Assembly: GCF_001598555.1 (NCBI RefSeq)
Contig: NZ_BCZE01000010.1
Coordinates: 124,001 to 188,000, forward strand
Source of the DNA: Novosphingobium rosa NBRC 15208
GTDB taxonomy: Bacteria; Pseudomonadota; Alphaproteobacteria; Sphingomonadales; Sphingomonadaceae
Length of the DNA stretch: 64,000 nucleotides
Reading direction: 5' to 3'
Below the pieces are notes generated by a model. The model saw only the letters and a program-made list of their open reading frames with translations. It was not told the DNA's origin and did no database searches. Every line of letters starts with the position of its first letter. Within the stretch, counting starts at the first letter, position 1. Shown one piece after another: positions 8,686 to 18,143 of the stretch. A program made the position numbers and the translations under genes.

Positions 8686-10500
8686 ATGAACCGCCGCGAT
8701 CTGATCCAGTCCGCCGCCGCCACGGCGATGGTCCTGCGCCTTGGCGGCGCGCGGGCGCAGGCCGCCACCGCCAGCGCCGAGGACGCCAGACTGCTGGCCC
8801 TGTTCGACGCGATGATGAAGCAGATGCTGGACCGCTCGCCCGAAACGGTGACGGCGCTGGGGCTGGACAAGGGCGCGCGCGCCGCGGCCAAGTCCCGGCT
8901 GGACGACCGCTCGCTTCACGCCTGGGAGCAGGACAAGCGCCAGACCGCCCTGTGGCTCAAGGCGCTGCAGCAGATCGACGTGAACCAGCTGACCGGGCTC
9001 AACCGCTGGAACCATGCCAGCATCCTGTTTTCCACGCAGATGCAGGATGAGATCAATCGCGGCATTCCCACCATCGGCACGCCCTATGCCGTCAGCCAGC
9101 TGACCGGCTGCTACCAGCAGGTGCCCGATTTCCTCGACAGCCAGCACAGCATCGAGACGCTGGCGGATGCGCAGGCCTATCTCGCCCGGCTGGAGGCTTT
9201 CGCCATTGCGCTCGATCAGGAAAGCGAACAGGTGCGCCATGACGTGGCGCTGGGCGTGGTGCCGCCGGACTTTGTTCTTGCCAAGGCGCTGATCCAGCTG
9301 CGGGCTTTGCGCGACATGCCGGCGCAGAAGGCCAATCTGGTCCAGTCGCTGGTGCGCCGCACGGCGGAGAAGAAGATTGCCGGGGATTGGCAGCGCAAGG
9401 CCGCGGCGATCTATGGCTCCCGCATCCAGCCCGCGCTGGACCGCCAGATCACCCTGCTGGAAGGGTTGAAGGTCCATGTCGTGCATACCGCCGGGGTGGC
9501 TCGCCTGCCGCATGGCGGAGACCTCTACGGGCTGATGCTCAAATCCTACACCACCAGCACCATGGGGCCTGAGGAGATCCATCGCACCGGCATGGAGCTG
9601 ATCGCCCGGCAGGGCAGCGAGATCGATGCGATCCTCAAAGGTCAGGGCCTGTCGCAGGGCACGGTCGGGCAGCGCATGCGGGCGCTCTTCGACGATCCGC
9701 AGTATCGCTATCCCAACACCGATCCGGGTAAGGAAACCCTGATCGCCGACCTTAACAAGCAGGTCGCCGCGATGCAGGCGCGTCTGCCCCAATGGTTCGG
9801 CACGCTGCCCAGGATGCCGCTGGCCATCAGGCGCGTTCCCAAAGCCACCGAGGCCGGGGCGCCGGGCGGTTACTATATGTCGGGTTCGCTCGATGGCACG
9901 CGGCCGGGGGCCTATTACATCAACCTGCGCGATACCGCAGAGGTGCCGCGCTGGACCTTGCCCACGCTGACCTATCATGAGGGCATTCCCGGCCACCATC
10001 TGCAAGGCACGCTGGCGCTGGAGGCGGGCTTGCCCGAAATCCGCAAGACGCAGTTCTTCTCCGGTTATGGCGAGGGCTGGGCGCTCTATGCCGAGCAGCT
10101 GGCGGTGGAGATGGGCGTCTATGCCGATGATCCGCTGGGCCATGTCGGGCAATTGCACGATTCGATCTTCCGCGCGGTGCGGCTGGTGGTGGACAGCGGC
10201 ATGCACGCCAAGGGTTGGAGCCGCGAGCAGGCGGTGCAGTTCTACACCGAAACTTTGGGCGATCCCGAAAGCGTGGCCGTCACCGAGGTGGAGCGCTATT
10301 GCGTGTGGCCGGGTCAGGCCTGCAGCTATATGCTGGGCAAGCTGGACTGGCTGCGCCTGCGCGATAAGGCCAGGGCGGCGCTTGGCGCGCGCTTCGACAT
10401 TCGCCAGTTCCATGATGCGGGCCTGCTGCCGGGCGCCATGCCGCTGACCGTGCTGGATCAGCGCATCGACGATTATATCGCTCAGGCACAGGCCGGTTAG
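8686..10500 (+). CDS. DUF885 family exported metallopeptidase-like protein
   Basis: A 604-residue DUF885 protein. The N-terminus MNRRDLIQSAAATAMVLRLG has a twin-arginine pattern and is followed by GGARAQA, suggesting Tat export to the periplasm. The family zinc site is HEGIPGHHLQG near residue 430, an HExxH-like motif, followed by GYGEGWALYAEQLAVEMG near residue 462, which supplies the downstream glutamate. DUF885 proteins are predicted zinc peptidases; a few related proteins cleave small peptides. Start ATG at 8686 fits the Tat motif; an upstream in-frame ATG at 8659 would bury it. Confidence 0.88.
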   Translation: MNRRDLIQSAAATAMVLRLGGARAQAATASAEDARLLALFDAMMKQMLDRSPETVTALGLDKGARAAAKSRLDDRSLHAWEQDKRQTALWLKALQQIDVNQLTGLNRWNHASILFSTQMQDEINRGIPTIGTPYAVSQLTGCYQQVPDFLDSQHSIETLADAQAYLARLEAFAIALDQESEQVRHDVALGVVPPDFVLAKALIQLRALRDMPAQKANLVQSLVRRTAEKKIAGDWQRKAAAIYGSRIQPALDRQITLLEGLKVHVVHTAGVARLPHGGDLYGLMLKSYTTSTMGPEEIHRTGMELIARQGSEIDAILKGQGLSQGTVGQRMRALFDDPQYRYPNTDPGKETLIADLNKQVAAMQARLPQWFGTLPRMPLAIRRVPKATEAGAPGGYYMSGSLDGTRPGAYYINLRDTAEVPRWTLPTLTYHEGIPGHHLQGTLALEAGLPEIRKTQFFSGYGEGWALYAEQLAVEMGVYADDPLGHVGQLHDSIFRAVRLVVDSGMHAKGWSREQAVQFYTETLGDPESVAVTEVERYCVWPGQACSYMLGKLDWLRLRDKARAALGARFDIRQFHDAGLLPGAMPLTVLDQRIDDYIAQAQAG

Positions 10501-10595
10501 GATGCGAATTGGTGTGAGCGGGGGTCCGAATGGCCCCGGCAGATGCCTGTTTCGTACAAAAATTGTCACAAGCCGGCACTAGGACCACCCGCATC

Positions 10596-11201
10596 ATGAG
10601 CCTCTCCCGTGAGCGCGCGGCCTGGCTGGGCTGCCATATCCTTCCCCATGAAGCAGCGCTGCGCCAATGGCTGGCACGGCGACCGGTCGATATTGGCTGC
10701 GATATCGATGACATCGTGCAGGAAGCCTATGCGATTCTGGCCGGGCTGGAGCGGGTCGATCATATTCGCAACCCGCGCAACTATCTGTTCGAAGTGGCCA
10801 AATCGGTCATCCTTCAGGCCCTGCGCCGTTCACGCGTGGTGACGATCGATGCCCTGACCAGCACCGAAGTCATGCAGATCCCGGAGGAAGCCCCTTCGCC
10901 CGAGCGTGTCGCCGCCGACCGTCAGGAACTCTCGCATGTCACGGCGCTGATCGCGGCTCTGCCGGTGCGCTGCCGCGAGGTGTTCACTTTGCGCAAATTG
11001 CAGGGCCTGTCGCAAAAAGACGTGGCCAGACAGCTCGATATTGCCGAAAGCACCGTCGAAAAACACACAATCAAGGCCTTGGCCTTGCTGACCAATGCAA
11101 TTGGGCGTGGCGGATTGGGCCGCGATGCGGCATCTAGCACCCGTGCCACACAAGACGAGACATTCACCGATGCCAGTGCAGGACAGTGCGAGCGCGCTTG
11201 A
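10596..11201 (+). CDS. ECF sigma factor, FecI-like
   Basis: A 201-residue ECF sigma factor. Region 2 is seen as DIDDIVQEAYAILAGLERVD and NPRNYLFEVAKSVILQALRR; region 4 as ALIAALPVRCREVFTLRKLQ and the helix-turn-helix GLSQKDVARQLDIAESTVEK. The gene immediately downstream encodes a FecR-type anti-sigma regulator overlapping by 32 bases, then a TonB receptor with an STN domain: the standard cell-surface signalling trio. The sigma factor would direct RNA polymerase to the receptor operon once the receptor is occupied. Start ATG at 10596 is preferred to 10530, which adds an unconserved tail. Confidence 0.92.
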   Translation: MSLSRERAAWLGCHILPHEAALRQWLARRPVDIGCDIDDIVQEAYAILAGLERVDHIRNPRNYLFEVAKSVILQALRRSRVVTIDALTSTEVMQIPEEAPSPERVAADRQELSHVTALIAALPVRCREVFTLRKLQGLSQKDVARQLDIAESTVEKHTIKALALLTNAIGRGGLGRDAASSTRATQDETFTDASAGQCERA

Positions 11202-12162
11202 AGAAGCGGCGGCGCGCTGGGCTTTGCGCGTCGACGCCGGAACGCTGAGCGCTCAGGAAGAAGCGGAGCTGGACGCCTGGACCAAGGCGGATGTGCGCCA
11301 TGCCGGGGCATTCGCGCGCGCGATGGCAGCCAGCGCCTATCTGGATCGCGCCGTGGCGCTGGGCGCGCCGGGGGCAGCGATGGCCGTGGCGCAGCCTGCC
11401 CCGGCTGAACCCAAGCCCGGGCGCTCGCAGCTGAGCCGTCGTATGTGGATGGGCGGGGCCGCTGGCGCCCTGGCCGCCTCTCTGGTCGCGGCGGTGGCGG
11501 TGAAACCCTGGTCCAGCGCCGAAAGATTGAGCACCCCGCGCGGCTCGATCCGCAGGGTGGCGCTGGCCGATGGCTCCGCGCTCACCCTGAACACCGGTGC
11601 CAGCGTCGAGGTGAATTTCGCGCCGCAGACGCGCGGCATTCGCCTGTTGGCGGGTGAAGCCAATTTCGACGTCACGCGCGACAGGACGCGCCCCTTCACG
11701 GTCGATGCCGGCATCGCGCAAATTCAGGTGGTGGGCACCAGCTTTCTGGTGCGCATTCTGGAGGTGGGCGGCGTTTCGGTGACGGTGCGCGAGGGTATTG
11801 TCGATGTGCGCACCGATCTGGCCGGGGTGACGCGCCTGCTGGCGGGCGACCGGCTGATCGTGCCCGCCAATGGGCAAGGGCTGGTCCGCGATCGCCTGAC
11901 CCCTGCCGCCGTCGACAAGGCGGGCCTTTGGCAGAGCGGCGAACTGGACCTCACAGGCATGACGCTGGGCGATGCGGCGGCGGAATTCGCGCGTTATTCT
12001 GATCGGCCCATCGTGATCGCGGACCCGGCGGTGGCACGGCTCAAGGTGGCGGGGATCTATTCGATCAGCGATCCGGCGGGCTTTGCTCAGGCCGCCGCCG
12101 ACAGCATGGATCTGCAACTGGACCAGAGCGACGCGGGGCTGCGCCTTTCGCGCCGCCGATAA
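11170..12162 (+). CDS. FecR-family anti-sigma/regulator
   Basis: A 330-residue inner-membrane sigma regulator. The N-terminal DUF4880-like segment contains EEAAARWALRVDAGTLSAQE and AELDAWTKADVRHAGAFARA, the part that holds the sigma factor in the cytoplasm. One membrane segment lies at about residues 92-111 (MWMGGAAGALAASLVAAVAV). The periplasmic FecR domain follows with GSIRRVALADGSALTLNTG and GEANFDVTRDRTRPFTVDAG, and a C-terminal STN-like part around IYSISDPAGFAQAAADS. The start ATG at 11170 overlaps the sigma gene, implying translational coupling. The receptor's STN domain would contact its periplasmic part. Confidence 0.92.
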   Translation: MPVQDSASALEEAAARWALRVDAGTLSAQEEAELDAWTKADVRHAGAFARAMAASAYLDRAVALGAPGAAMAVAQPAPAEPKPGRSQLSRRMWMGGAAGALAASLVAAVAVKPWSSAERLSTPRGSIRRVALADGSALTLNTGASVEVNFAPQTRGIRLLAGEANFDVTRDRTRPFTVDAGIAQIQVVGTSFLVRILEVGGVSVTVREGIVDVRTDLAGVTRLLAGDRLIVPANGQGLVRDRLTPAAVDKAGLWQSGELDLTGMTLGDAAAEFARYSDRPIVIADPAVARLKVAGIYSISDPAGFAQAAADSMDLQLDQSDAGLRLSRRR

Positions 12163-12252
12163 AAAATCGCATCCGGCATGGAGGATGTTCGCCGGGCCCG
12201 CATCTACCCTAGCGAACCGGCTTTGAAGCCGACCAACGGGGCTCTTCTCTCC

Positions 12253-15252
12253 ATGTTTCATGCCATTGTCTTGTCGCGTGCCCTCACGGGCAGGGGGGCG
12301 CTTGCGCGTCTGTCTGTCCCGGCCTTGCTTGCCTGCAGCGCCAGCCTTGTCTGGGCTACGCCCGCCTGCGCCCAGCAGCGCAGCTTCAACATTCCTGCCC
12401 AGCCGCTCGCTGCGGCCATCGCTGCGCTGGGGCGGCAGGCGCATCTGCAGATCGTTGCTCCGGCCGATGGCATTCAGGGGCTGCGCAACCGGCCCATTCA
12501 GGGTGTTCAGGACGCAAGGGCGGCGCTGCGCGCGCTGATCGCCGGCACGGGGCTGGAAATCCACGCTGACGATGGCGCAAGGATCGTGTTGCGCATGGCC
12601 GGGCCGCCGCCCGCGCGCGGCGCGGCGCCTGCCGTGGAGCATCCCGCCGCGCTGAGCGATGCGCCCGCGCCCGGCTCCCCCATTGTCGTCACCGGCTATC
12701 GCGCCAGCATGGCCAAGGCCGATGAGATCAAGCGCCGCGCCGATGCCATCGAGGATGTCATCGTGGCTGAGGACATCAACCAGCTGCCCGACAACAGCGC
12801 CACCGAAGCGCTGGCCCGGCTGCCCGGCGTGCAGATCTTCCGCAACCGTGGCGAGGGCCAGTCCATCACCATCCGCGGCACCTCCAGCGTGGTGACCACG
12901 CTGAACGGGCAGGAGGCCTACACCGGGGCCTCGCGCCGCACGCTGCTCAACAGCTATCCGGCGAGCCTGATCGCCTCGATGACGATCTACAAGGCGCTGA
13001 CGCCCGATCTGATCGAGGGCGGGCTGGGCGGCGAGGTCGATGTGCAGCTGCATCATCCGCTGGATTTTCCGGTGGGGCTGACGGTGGCCGGATCGGCGCG
13101 CACCACCTATGACGACCGCGCGAAGAAAGCCTTCTACAATGGCGATCTGCTGCTGAGCCGCCGCTGGGACAGCGCCACGCTGGGGCAGATCGGCGTGATG
13201 ATCGATGCCTCCTACACGCGCCGCGACTATCTTGAGGCCTATCGCGAGAATTACACGCCGGAGACCAGCACGGCCAGCGCCACGGCGGGGGGGCAGATGC
13301 CCAGCGCCATGCTGATCAAGCATATCGAGGGCTATTACACCCGTCCGGTCATCACCGGGGAGATCCAGTGGCGGCCGGCCTACAACTTCGGCATGCATCT
13401 GCGCGCGACGCATATCACCGATGACAACACCTATCTCGACAATGATTTCCAGACCAACATCGCGGCCAATACGGTGCTGGGCAATGTCTCGCTGGTGCCC
13501 GGCACCAATATTCTCAAAAGCGCCAGCTTCACCGCCACCGCATCCTCGGGTCCGCGCGCCGATTACACCCATCAGCTGCTGGACACCACGCAGATCGAAT
13601 ATGGCGCGGACTGGTCCTCAGGGATAGCCAAGCTTTCCACCAGCGCGGTCTATACGCTCTCGCGCATCGACACCGACACAGACCTCTTCCTGCTGGCCTT
13701 CAACAAGGCCCCCACCGTCAGCGCCAATTTCCAGAGCGACAGCCGCTACGGCGGCCTTGGGTATGGCTACACCAGTGGCTTGGATGTCAGCGATATCAAC
13801 AATTTCCACGTCCGCGCCTATTCCGACGAGCGCACGCGCCAGACCGGCAACGGCCTGCAGTGGCGCACCGATCTGACGCTGGCGACGGGCAACGGCTTCT
13901 TCCGTTCGATCAAGACCGGCTTCCGCTTCACCGACCGGCGTACCCGCTACCAGGACGGCACCGATCTGGCCAATCTGGATTCGCTCAAACTGCCGATGTC
14001 GAGCTTCCCGGGCGGTGCCAATGCCATCAATGTGCCCTCGGGCTTTGCCGGGGATGATGTGAGCATTCCGGCCAGCTGGGCCAATTACAACACGGCCCTG
14101 TTGGGCGATGCGGGTAATCGCGCGGCGCTCAACGCCTATGTCCGCTCGCTGCCGGGGATGGGGGCCCTGTTCGCCGACAATGGCCGCGCCGCCTACAATC
14201 CGGTCAACGGCTTTTCGGGCCATGAGAACACCTACGCCTTCTATGGCGAGGTCAAATATGGTCTGGATCTGCTGGGCGTCCCCGTCGATGGCATCATCGG
14301 CGCGCGGGTGATCAACACCCGGCTGCATATCACCGGCACCGAATACAGCGCGACCAGACAGCCCTCGACCGGCAGCGCGATCATCTATGCCTATACGCCG
14401 ATCGACGGGCATCAGAACTATCTCGATGTCGATCCCACGGTCACCGCCATACTGCACTTCATGCCCAAGCTGCAATTGCGTCTGGCATGGACCAAAACGC
14501 TGACCCGCCCCGATTTCTCGCAGCTCAACCCCAGTGTTACGCTGGCGCAGGTCACCGCCGCCTCGGGCGCCTACAACGGCACGGCCACGGCCAGCGGCAA
14601 TCCCGATCTGCAACCCACCCGCTCGACCAATTGGGACGCCAGCCTGGAATATTACTTCGGCCGCGCGGGCCAGGCCAGCGTGGCCCTGTTCGACCGCGAG
14701 CTGAACGGCTACATCACCAGCGCCATCATGCAGCAGACCCTGCCGGGCGGCAATGGCGTGGCCAGCGTCACCCTGCCGATCAATGCGGGCAAGGGCTATA
14801 TTCGCGGGCTGGAGCTTGAGGCCAGCACCTTCTTCGATGGCGCGCCCGGCCCGCTGCGCAACATGGGCGTCGCGGCCAATCTCACGCTGCTCGATACGCA
14901 GCAGCAGTTGCCCAGCTTCACCGGGGCCACGGCGGGGATTTCCAAGACCAGCTACAACGCCAGCCTGTTCTATGACGACGGGCGCTTTCGGGCCCGCGTC
15001 GCCTGGGGCTGGCGCGGCGGTTTTCCGCTCAGCTACAATCTGAGCGATCCGGCGCATAATCTGATCTGGTATCCAATCTCGCGCCTCGATGCGCAGGTGA
15101 CCTGGCGGGTGAACCGCAATGTGGCCCTGACGCTGGACGCCACCAATCTGCTCAATCCGCCGCAGCGCTCCTATTGGGGCACGAAGGATTTCGCCGACCG
15201 CGTCTATTACGAAGGCCGCACCTATTCGGCGGCGCTGCGCTTCAAGTTCTGA
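12253..15252 (+). CDS. TonB-dependent outer-membrane receptor with STN signalling domain
   Basis: A 999-residue receptor. Signal peptide ends near residue 40 (PACA/QQRS). An STN domain follows (RSFNIPAQPLAAAIAALGRQ to about residue 105), the mark of a transducer that signals through FecR. The plug begins near IVVTGYRASMAKADEIKRRA and contains INQLPDNSATEALARLPGVQ and GQSITIRGTSSVVTTLNG, typical of the TIGR01782 (Caulobacter/Xanthomonas) group often linked to carbohydrate or complex organic substrates. The barrel ends with the usual Phe (AALRFKF). An upstream in-frame ATG at 12178 exists; 12253 is chosen because the signal peptide begins soon after it. Operon: sigma, FecR, receptor, then two exported hydrolases. 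Confidence 0.93.
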   Translation: MFHAIVLSRALTGRGALARLSVPALLACSASLVWATPACAQQRSFNIPAQPLAAAIAALGRQAHLQIVAPADGIQGLRNRPIQGVQDARAALRALIAGTGLEIHADDGARIVLRMAGPPPARGAAPAVEHPAALSDAPAPGSPIVVTGYRASMAKADEIKRRADAIEDVIVAEDINQLPDNSATEALARLPGVQIFRNRGEGQSITIRGTSSVVTTLNGQEAYTGASRRTLLNSYPASLIASMTIYKALTPDLIEGGLGGEVDVQLHHPLDFPVGLTVAGSARTTYDDRAKKAFYNGDLLLSRRWDSATLGQIGVMIDASYTRRDYLEAYRENYTPETSTASATAGGQMPSAMLIKHIEGYYTRPVITGEIQWRPAYNFGMHLRATHITDDNTYLDNDFQTNIAANTVLGNVSLVPGTNILKSASFTATASSGPRADYTHQLLDTTQIEYGADWSSGIAKLSTSAVYTLSRIDTDTDLFLLAFNKAPTVSANFQSDSRYGGLGYGYTSGLDVSDINNFHVRAYSDERTRQTGNGLQWRTDLTLATGNGFFRSIKTGFRFTDRRTRYQDGTDLANLDSLKLPMSSFPGGANAINVPSGFAGDDVSIPASWANYNTALLGDAGNRAALNAYVRSLPGMGALFADNGRAAYNPVNGFSGHENTYAFYGEVKYGLDLLGVPVDGIIGARVINTRLHITGTEYSATRQPSTGSAIIYAYTPIDGHQNYLDVDPTVTAILHFMPKLQLRLAWTKTLTRPDFSQLNPSVTLAQVTAASGAYNGTATASGNPDLQPTRSTNWDASLEYYFGRAGQASVALFDRELNGYITSAIMQQTLPGGNGVASVTLPINAGKGYIRGLELEASTFFDGAPGPLRNMGVAANLTLLDTQQQLPSFTGATAGISKTSYNASLFYDDGRFRARVAWGWRGGFPLSYNLSDPAHNLIWYPISRLDAQVTWRVNRNVALTLDATNLLNPPQRSYWGTKDFADRVYYEGRTYSAALRFKF

Positions 15253-15262
15253 GGATCGATCC

Positions 15263-16471
15263 ATGCCAGAAGCAAAGGGATTATGGACATGGCTGGCCGG
15301 GGCTGCTGCTCTGGCGATGCCGCTGCCAGCGCAGGCGCAAGTTGCGCCACATCGGTGGGCCGGGGCATGGGGCTACGCCACCTCTCCGGCCACCCGCACC
15401 GTCAAGGGCGAGCTTCCCGCAGGCGCCTACCGCTTCCGCATGCGGCTCAGCCGGTCCGGCCATGGGCTGAGGCTGACTTTCAGCAACCCGATCGGCGCCG
15501 ATCCGCTGCGGATCGCCAGCGCCACGGTCGCCCGCGCGGCGGAGGGCTTCGCCATCGTGCCGGGCAGCGAGGCCACCCTGAGCTTTGACGGCGGCGGGGC
15601 GGGGGCGACCATCACCGGCGGCGCCGTGGCTTTCGCCCAGGCCGCTGGCTTTGTCGCCCGTAGCGGCGAGGATGTGATGGTCACTGTCACCACCGCTGCT
15701 CCCTCCACCACCGTTGCGGGCGCGGCGGCGTTTCCTGCCGCCTTTGCGGCAGATGGGACGCAGGATGCCGCCTTCCAGCCGCAGAAAATCCGTCCTTTTG
15801 TCTCGTTGATCGCGGTGGGTGATCCGGGCGCGTCCTGCACCATCGTTACCTTTGGTGATTCCATCACCGAGGGCGCGCGCGGCACGCGGCCCGACTGGCG
15901 CGGCTGGCCGGGCGAACTGGCGCAGCGGCTGGTGGCGACCGGCTCCGCACATGCCTGCGGCGTGGTCAATATGGGGATCAGCGGCAACCGCCTGCTGGCG
16001 GAAGGGCGCGGCACGGCGGGGATCGACCGCTTCGACCGCGATGTCGCCAGCGTGCCGGGCGGCTCGCATCTGATCCTGCTGGAAGGGATCAACGATCTGT
16101 GGCGCAGCGCTTTGCCCGGCGAAAAGCCGGTCGCCGCCGCCGATCTGGAGGATGGCTATCGGCGGCTGATCGCTGCCGCTCATGGGCGCAGCATGCGCGT
16201 CTATGGCGCGACGCTCACGCCGGGCGACGGCTCAAAATATCTCACCCCCGCGATGGAGCAGATCCGCCAGCAGGTGAACCTCTGGATCCGCGGCAGCGGC
16301 GTCTTCGATGGCGTGATCGATTTCGAGAAGGCCGTCGCCGATGACGCCAGCCCGCCGCATCTGCGCCCGGCCTTCGATTCCGGCGATCATCTGCATCCCA
16401 ATGACAATGGTTATCGCGCGATGGGGCAGGCGATCCCGCTGTCGCTGTTCGCGCCTTCGAGAGAGCAGTGA
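15263..16471 (+). CDS. Secreted SGNH/GDSL-type esterase
   Basis: A 402-residue hydrolase with a signal peptide (cleavage near PLPAQAQ, residue 25). The N-terminal half is a beta-rich accessory domain; the catalytic SGNH domain starts near residue 190. Blocks: VTFGDSITEG (nucleophile Ser), NMGISGNRL (Gly), LLEGINDLW (Asn) and GDHLHPNDNGY (catalytic Asp/His). Such enzymes remove acyl or acetyl groups from sugars, lipids or glycans. Start ATG at 15263 is 10 bases after the receptor stop, so it is in the same operon and its substrate is probably linked to the receptor ligand. It overlaps or abuts the S1/P1 nuclease gene. Confidence 0.9.
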   Translation: MPEAKGLWTWLAGAAALAMPLPAQAQVAPHRWAGAWGYATSPATRTVKGELPAGAYRFRMRLSRSGHGLRLTFSNPIGADPLRIASATVARAAEGFAIVPGSEATLSFDGGGAGATITGGAVAFAQAAGFVARSGEDVMVTVTTAAPSTTVAGAAAFPAAFAADGTQDAAFQPQKIRPFVSLIAVGDPGASCTIVTFGDSITEGARGTRPDWRGWPGELAQRLVATGSAHACGVVNMGISGNRLLAEGRGTAGIDRFDRDVASVPGGSHLILLEGINDLWRSALPGEKPVAAADLEDGYRRLIAAAHGRSMRVYGATLTPGDGSKYLTPAMEQIRQQVNLWIRGSGVFDGVIDFEKAVADDASPPHLRPAFDSGDHLHPNDNGYRAMGQAIPLSLFAPSREQ

Positions 16472-16473
16472 AT

Positions 16474-17499
16474 ATGACACGATCCTTGTTACTGCGCCCG
16501 CTGTCTGCTCTGGCGATGCTGGCGGGCGGCTGTTTGCTGGAAGCTGGGCCAGTGCTGGCCTGGGGCCATCAGGCCCACGCGGCGATCGACCGCGCCGCCA
16601 TCGAGGCACTGCCCGCCGACGGGCCGGTGTTCCTGCGCGAACAGGAAGATTTTATCGCCGCCTCGGCAACCATCCCGGATAGCTGGCGGCATGACAGCGA
16701 GCCCTTCGCCAAGATCGAGGAAGACCCCAATCACGGCTGGTTCCGTGAGCGCACCCTGTTTCTCACGCCGCTGCCTCGCTCGCGCTTTGCCTATATGCTG
16801 GCGCTCTATCGCCGCCATCTGGCGCTGCAGCACAGCGATCCCGCCGCAGCGCGCTGGATGAGCGTGCGCTGGACGGGCACCTTGCCCTATGCGGTGATGG
16901 AGCAATATGGCCATCTCGTCTCGGAGATGCGCCAGCTGCGCGCCGCCCAGGCCAAGGGTAAGGCTGAGGAGGTCACTTTCCTCAAGCTGAATTGCGCCAA
17001 TACGGTGGTGCGGCTGGGTCATTATATCGGCGACGGATCGCAGCCGCTGCATGACTCGATCCATTCCGATGGCTGGAAGGGCCCTAACCCTCACCATTAC
17101 ACCAGCGATGGCCATATTCATGCCCGGTTCGAATCCGCCTATGTGAAGGCGATCGACCTGACCGCCGCGGATGTGTCCGCCCATATCGGCACGATCGACC
17201 ATCAGCATGGCGATCTGTTCGAGGCTCTGGTGGCATGGCTCGATGCGAACAACGGCAAGGTTGAAGGCATCTATCGCCTGGAACAGGGCGGCGCCTTGAG
17301 CGATCCACGCAATCCGCAGGTGCGCGCGCTGATTTATGCCCAGACTGGCAGTGGCGCGGCCCTGTTACGGGATTTGCTATTGCGCGCCTGGCATGAGGCG
17401 GCAACGGCGCCGGGGCCTGCCGATGTCGATCCGCTTGATCCGCACGCGCCGGGTTTCGATCCGGCGACAGGATCTGTTCCACCACCTGTCGGGCGCTGA
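16474..17499 (+). CDS. Exported S1/P1-type nuclease (zinc-dependent)
   Basis: A 341-residue protein of the phospholipase C/P1 nuclease superfamily. A signal peptide ends at VLA before WGHQAHAAID, and the mature N-terminal Trp-Gly-His is the first zinc-binding group of the family. Other ligands are seen in DSWRHD and in the hallmark LGHYIGDGSQPLHDS near residue 185. These enzymes cut single-stranded DNA/RNA and release 5'-nucleotides, or act on phospholipids. It is the last gene of the receptor operon; a GTG two codons earlier (16468) overlaps the esterase stop and is an alternative start. A proline-rich tail ends the protein. Context suggests scavenging of nucleic acid or phosphoesters. Confidence 0.88.
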   Translation: MTRSLLLRPLSALAMLAGGCLLEAGPVLAWGHQAHAAIDRAAIEALPADGPVFLREQEDFIAASATIPDSWRHDSEPFAKIEEDPNHGWFRERTLFLTPLPRSRFAYMLALYRRHLALQHSDPAAARWMSVRWTGTLPYAVMEQYGHLVSEMRQLRAAQAKGKAEEVTFLKLNCANTVVRLGHYIGDGSQPLHDSIHSDGWKGPNPHHYTSDGHIHARFESAYVKAIDLTAADVSAHIGTIDHQHGDLFEALVAWLDANNGKVEGIYRLEQGGALSDPRNPQVRALIYAQTGSGAALLRDLLLRAWHEAATAPGPADVDPLDPHAPGFDPATGSVPPPVGR

Positions 17500-17787
17500 C
17501 AGCTGCGCCTCCTTCTCGCGTCTTTCGTGAATGGAGGGCTGCTTTCAGGGCGCGCGTTTCAGAGCGGGAATGGCGGCTCTGCTGGCGGATGCCTCATCGT
17601 GATAAGTCATGTTCACGCCATGAAAAGGCTGAAACATAAGGCTCAACGCGCCTGCGGCAGTTTGCCGCGGATCATGGGAAAAAGATGATAGGCAACCGGG
17701 GGAAGCCGTGAAACGGCGCTCTTCTTTTCCATATTTTATCTATATCTGGCGAAGAGCCAGCCATGGACTCGCAAGTCCATGAAATAA

Positions 17788-17862
17788 TGGTGACCCCTAC
17801 GAGAATCGAACTCGTGTTTCAGCCGTGAGAGGGCCGCGTCCTGACCGCTAGACGAAGGGGCC
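17788..17862 (-). tRNA. tRNA-Glu (anticodon CTC)
   Basis: Reading the minus strand from 17862 gives GGCCCCTTCGTCTAGCGG as acceptor and D-arm start, anticodon loop CTCTCAC, T-arm ACGAGTTCGATTCTCGT, acceptor AGGGGTC, discriminator A and an encoded CCA. Stems close in full. A hairpin CATGGACT/AGTCCATG at about 17762-17781 just downstream could end transcription. It follows the other tRNA-Glu by 38 bases. Confidence 0.96.
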
Positions 17863-17900
17863 TAAGCCATTATATGTGTCCCATCTTCCGTGAAGAAGAA

Positions 17901-17975
17901 TGGTGACCCCTACGAGAATCGAACTCGTGTTTCAGCCGTGAAAGGGCCGCGTCCTAACCGCTAGACGAAGGGGCC
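17901..17975 (-). tRNA. tRNA-Glu (anticodon TTC)
   Basis: Same body as the neighbouring tRNA with anticodon loop CTTTCAC, giving TTC, and an encoded CCA at 17901-17903. The two genes differ only at the D-arm and the wobble base, so they are a tandem duplication with a changed anticodon. Confidence 0.96.
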
Positions 17976-18143
17976 ACTCTGAAGCTCGGCGGTGAAGCGT
18001 TGCCTCGTTGGGAGACGCGCATCTAGGGGTGAGGCGGGATTCGGTCAATCCCTTTTTTGCATGTTTTTGCGAGATAGTTTTCCACAGGGTAAATCAAAGG
18101 ATTAGCGGCAATGCGCCCGTCGCTGGCGCCCGAACGAGCCCGA

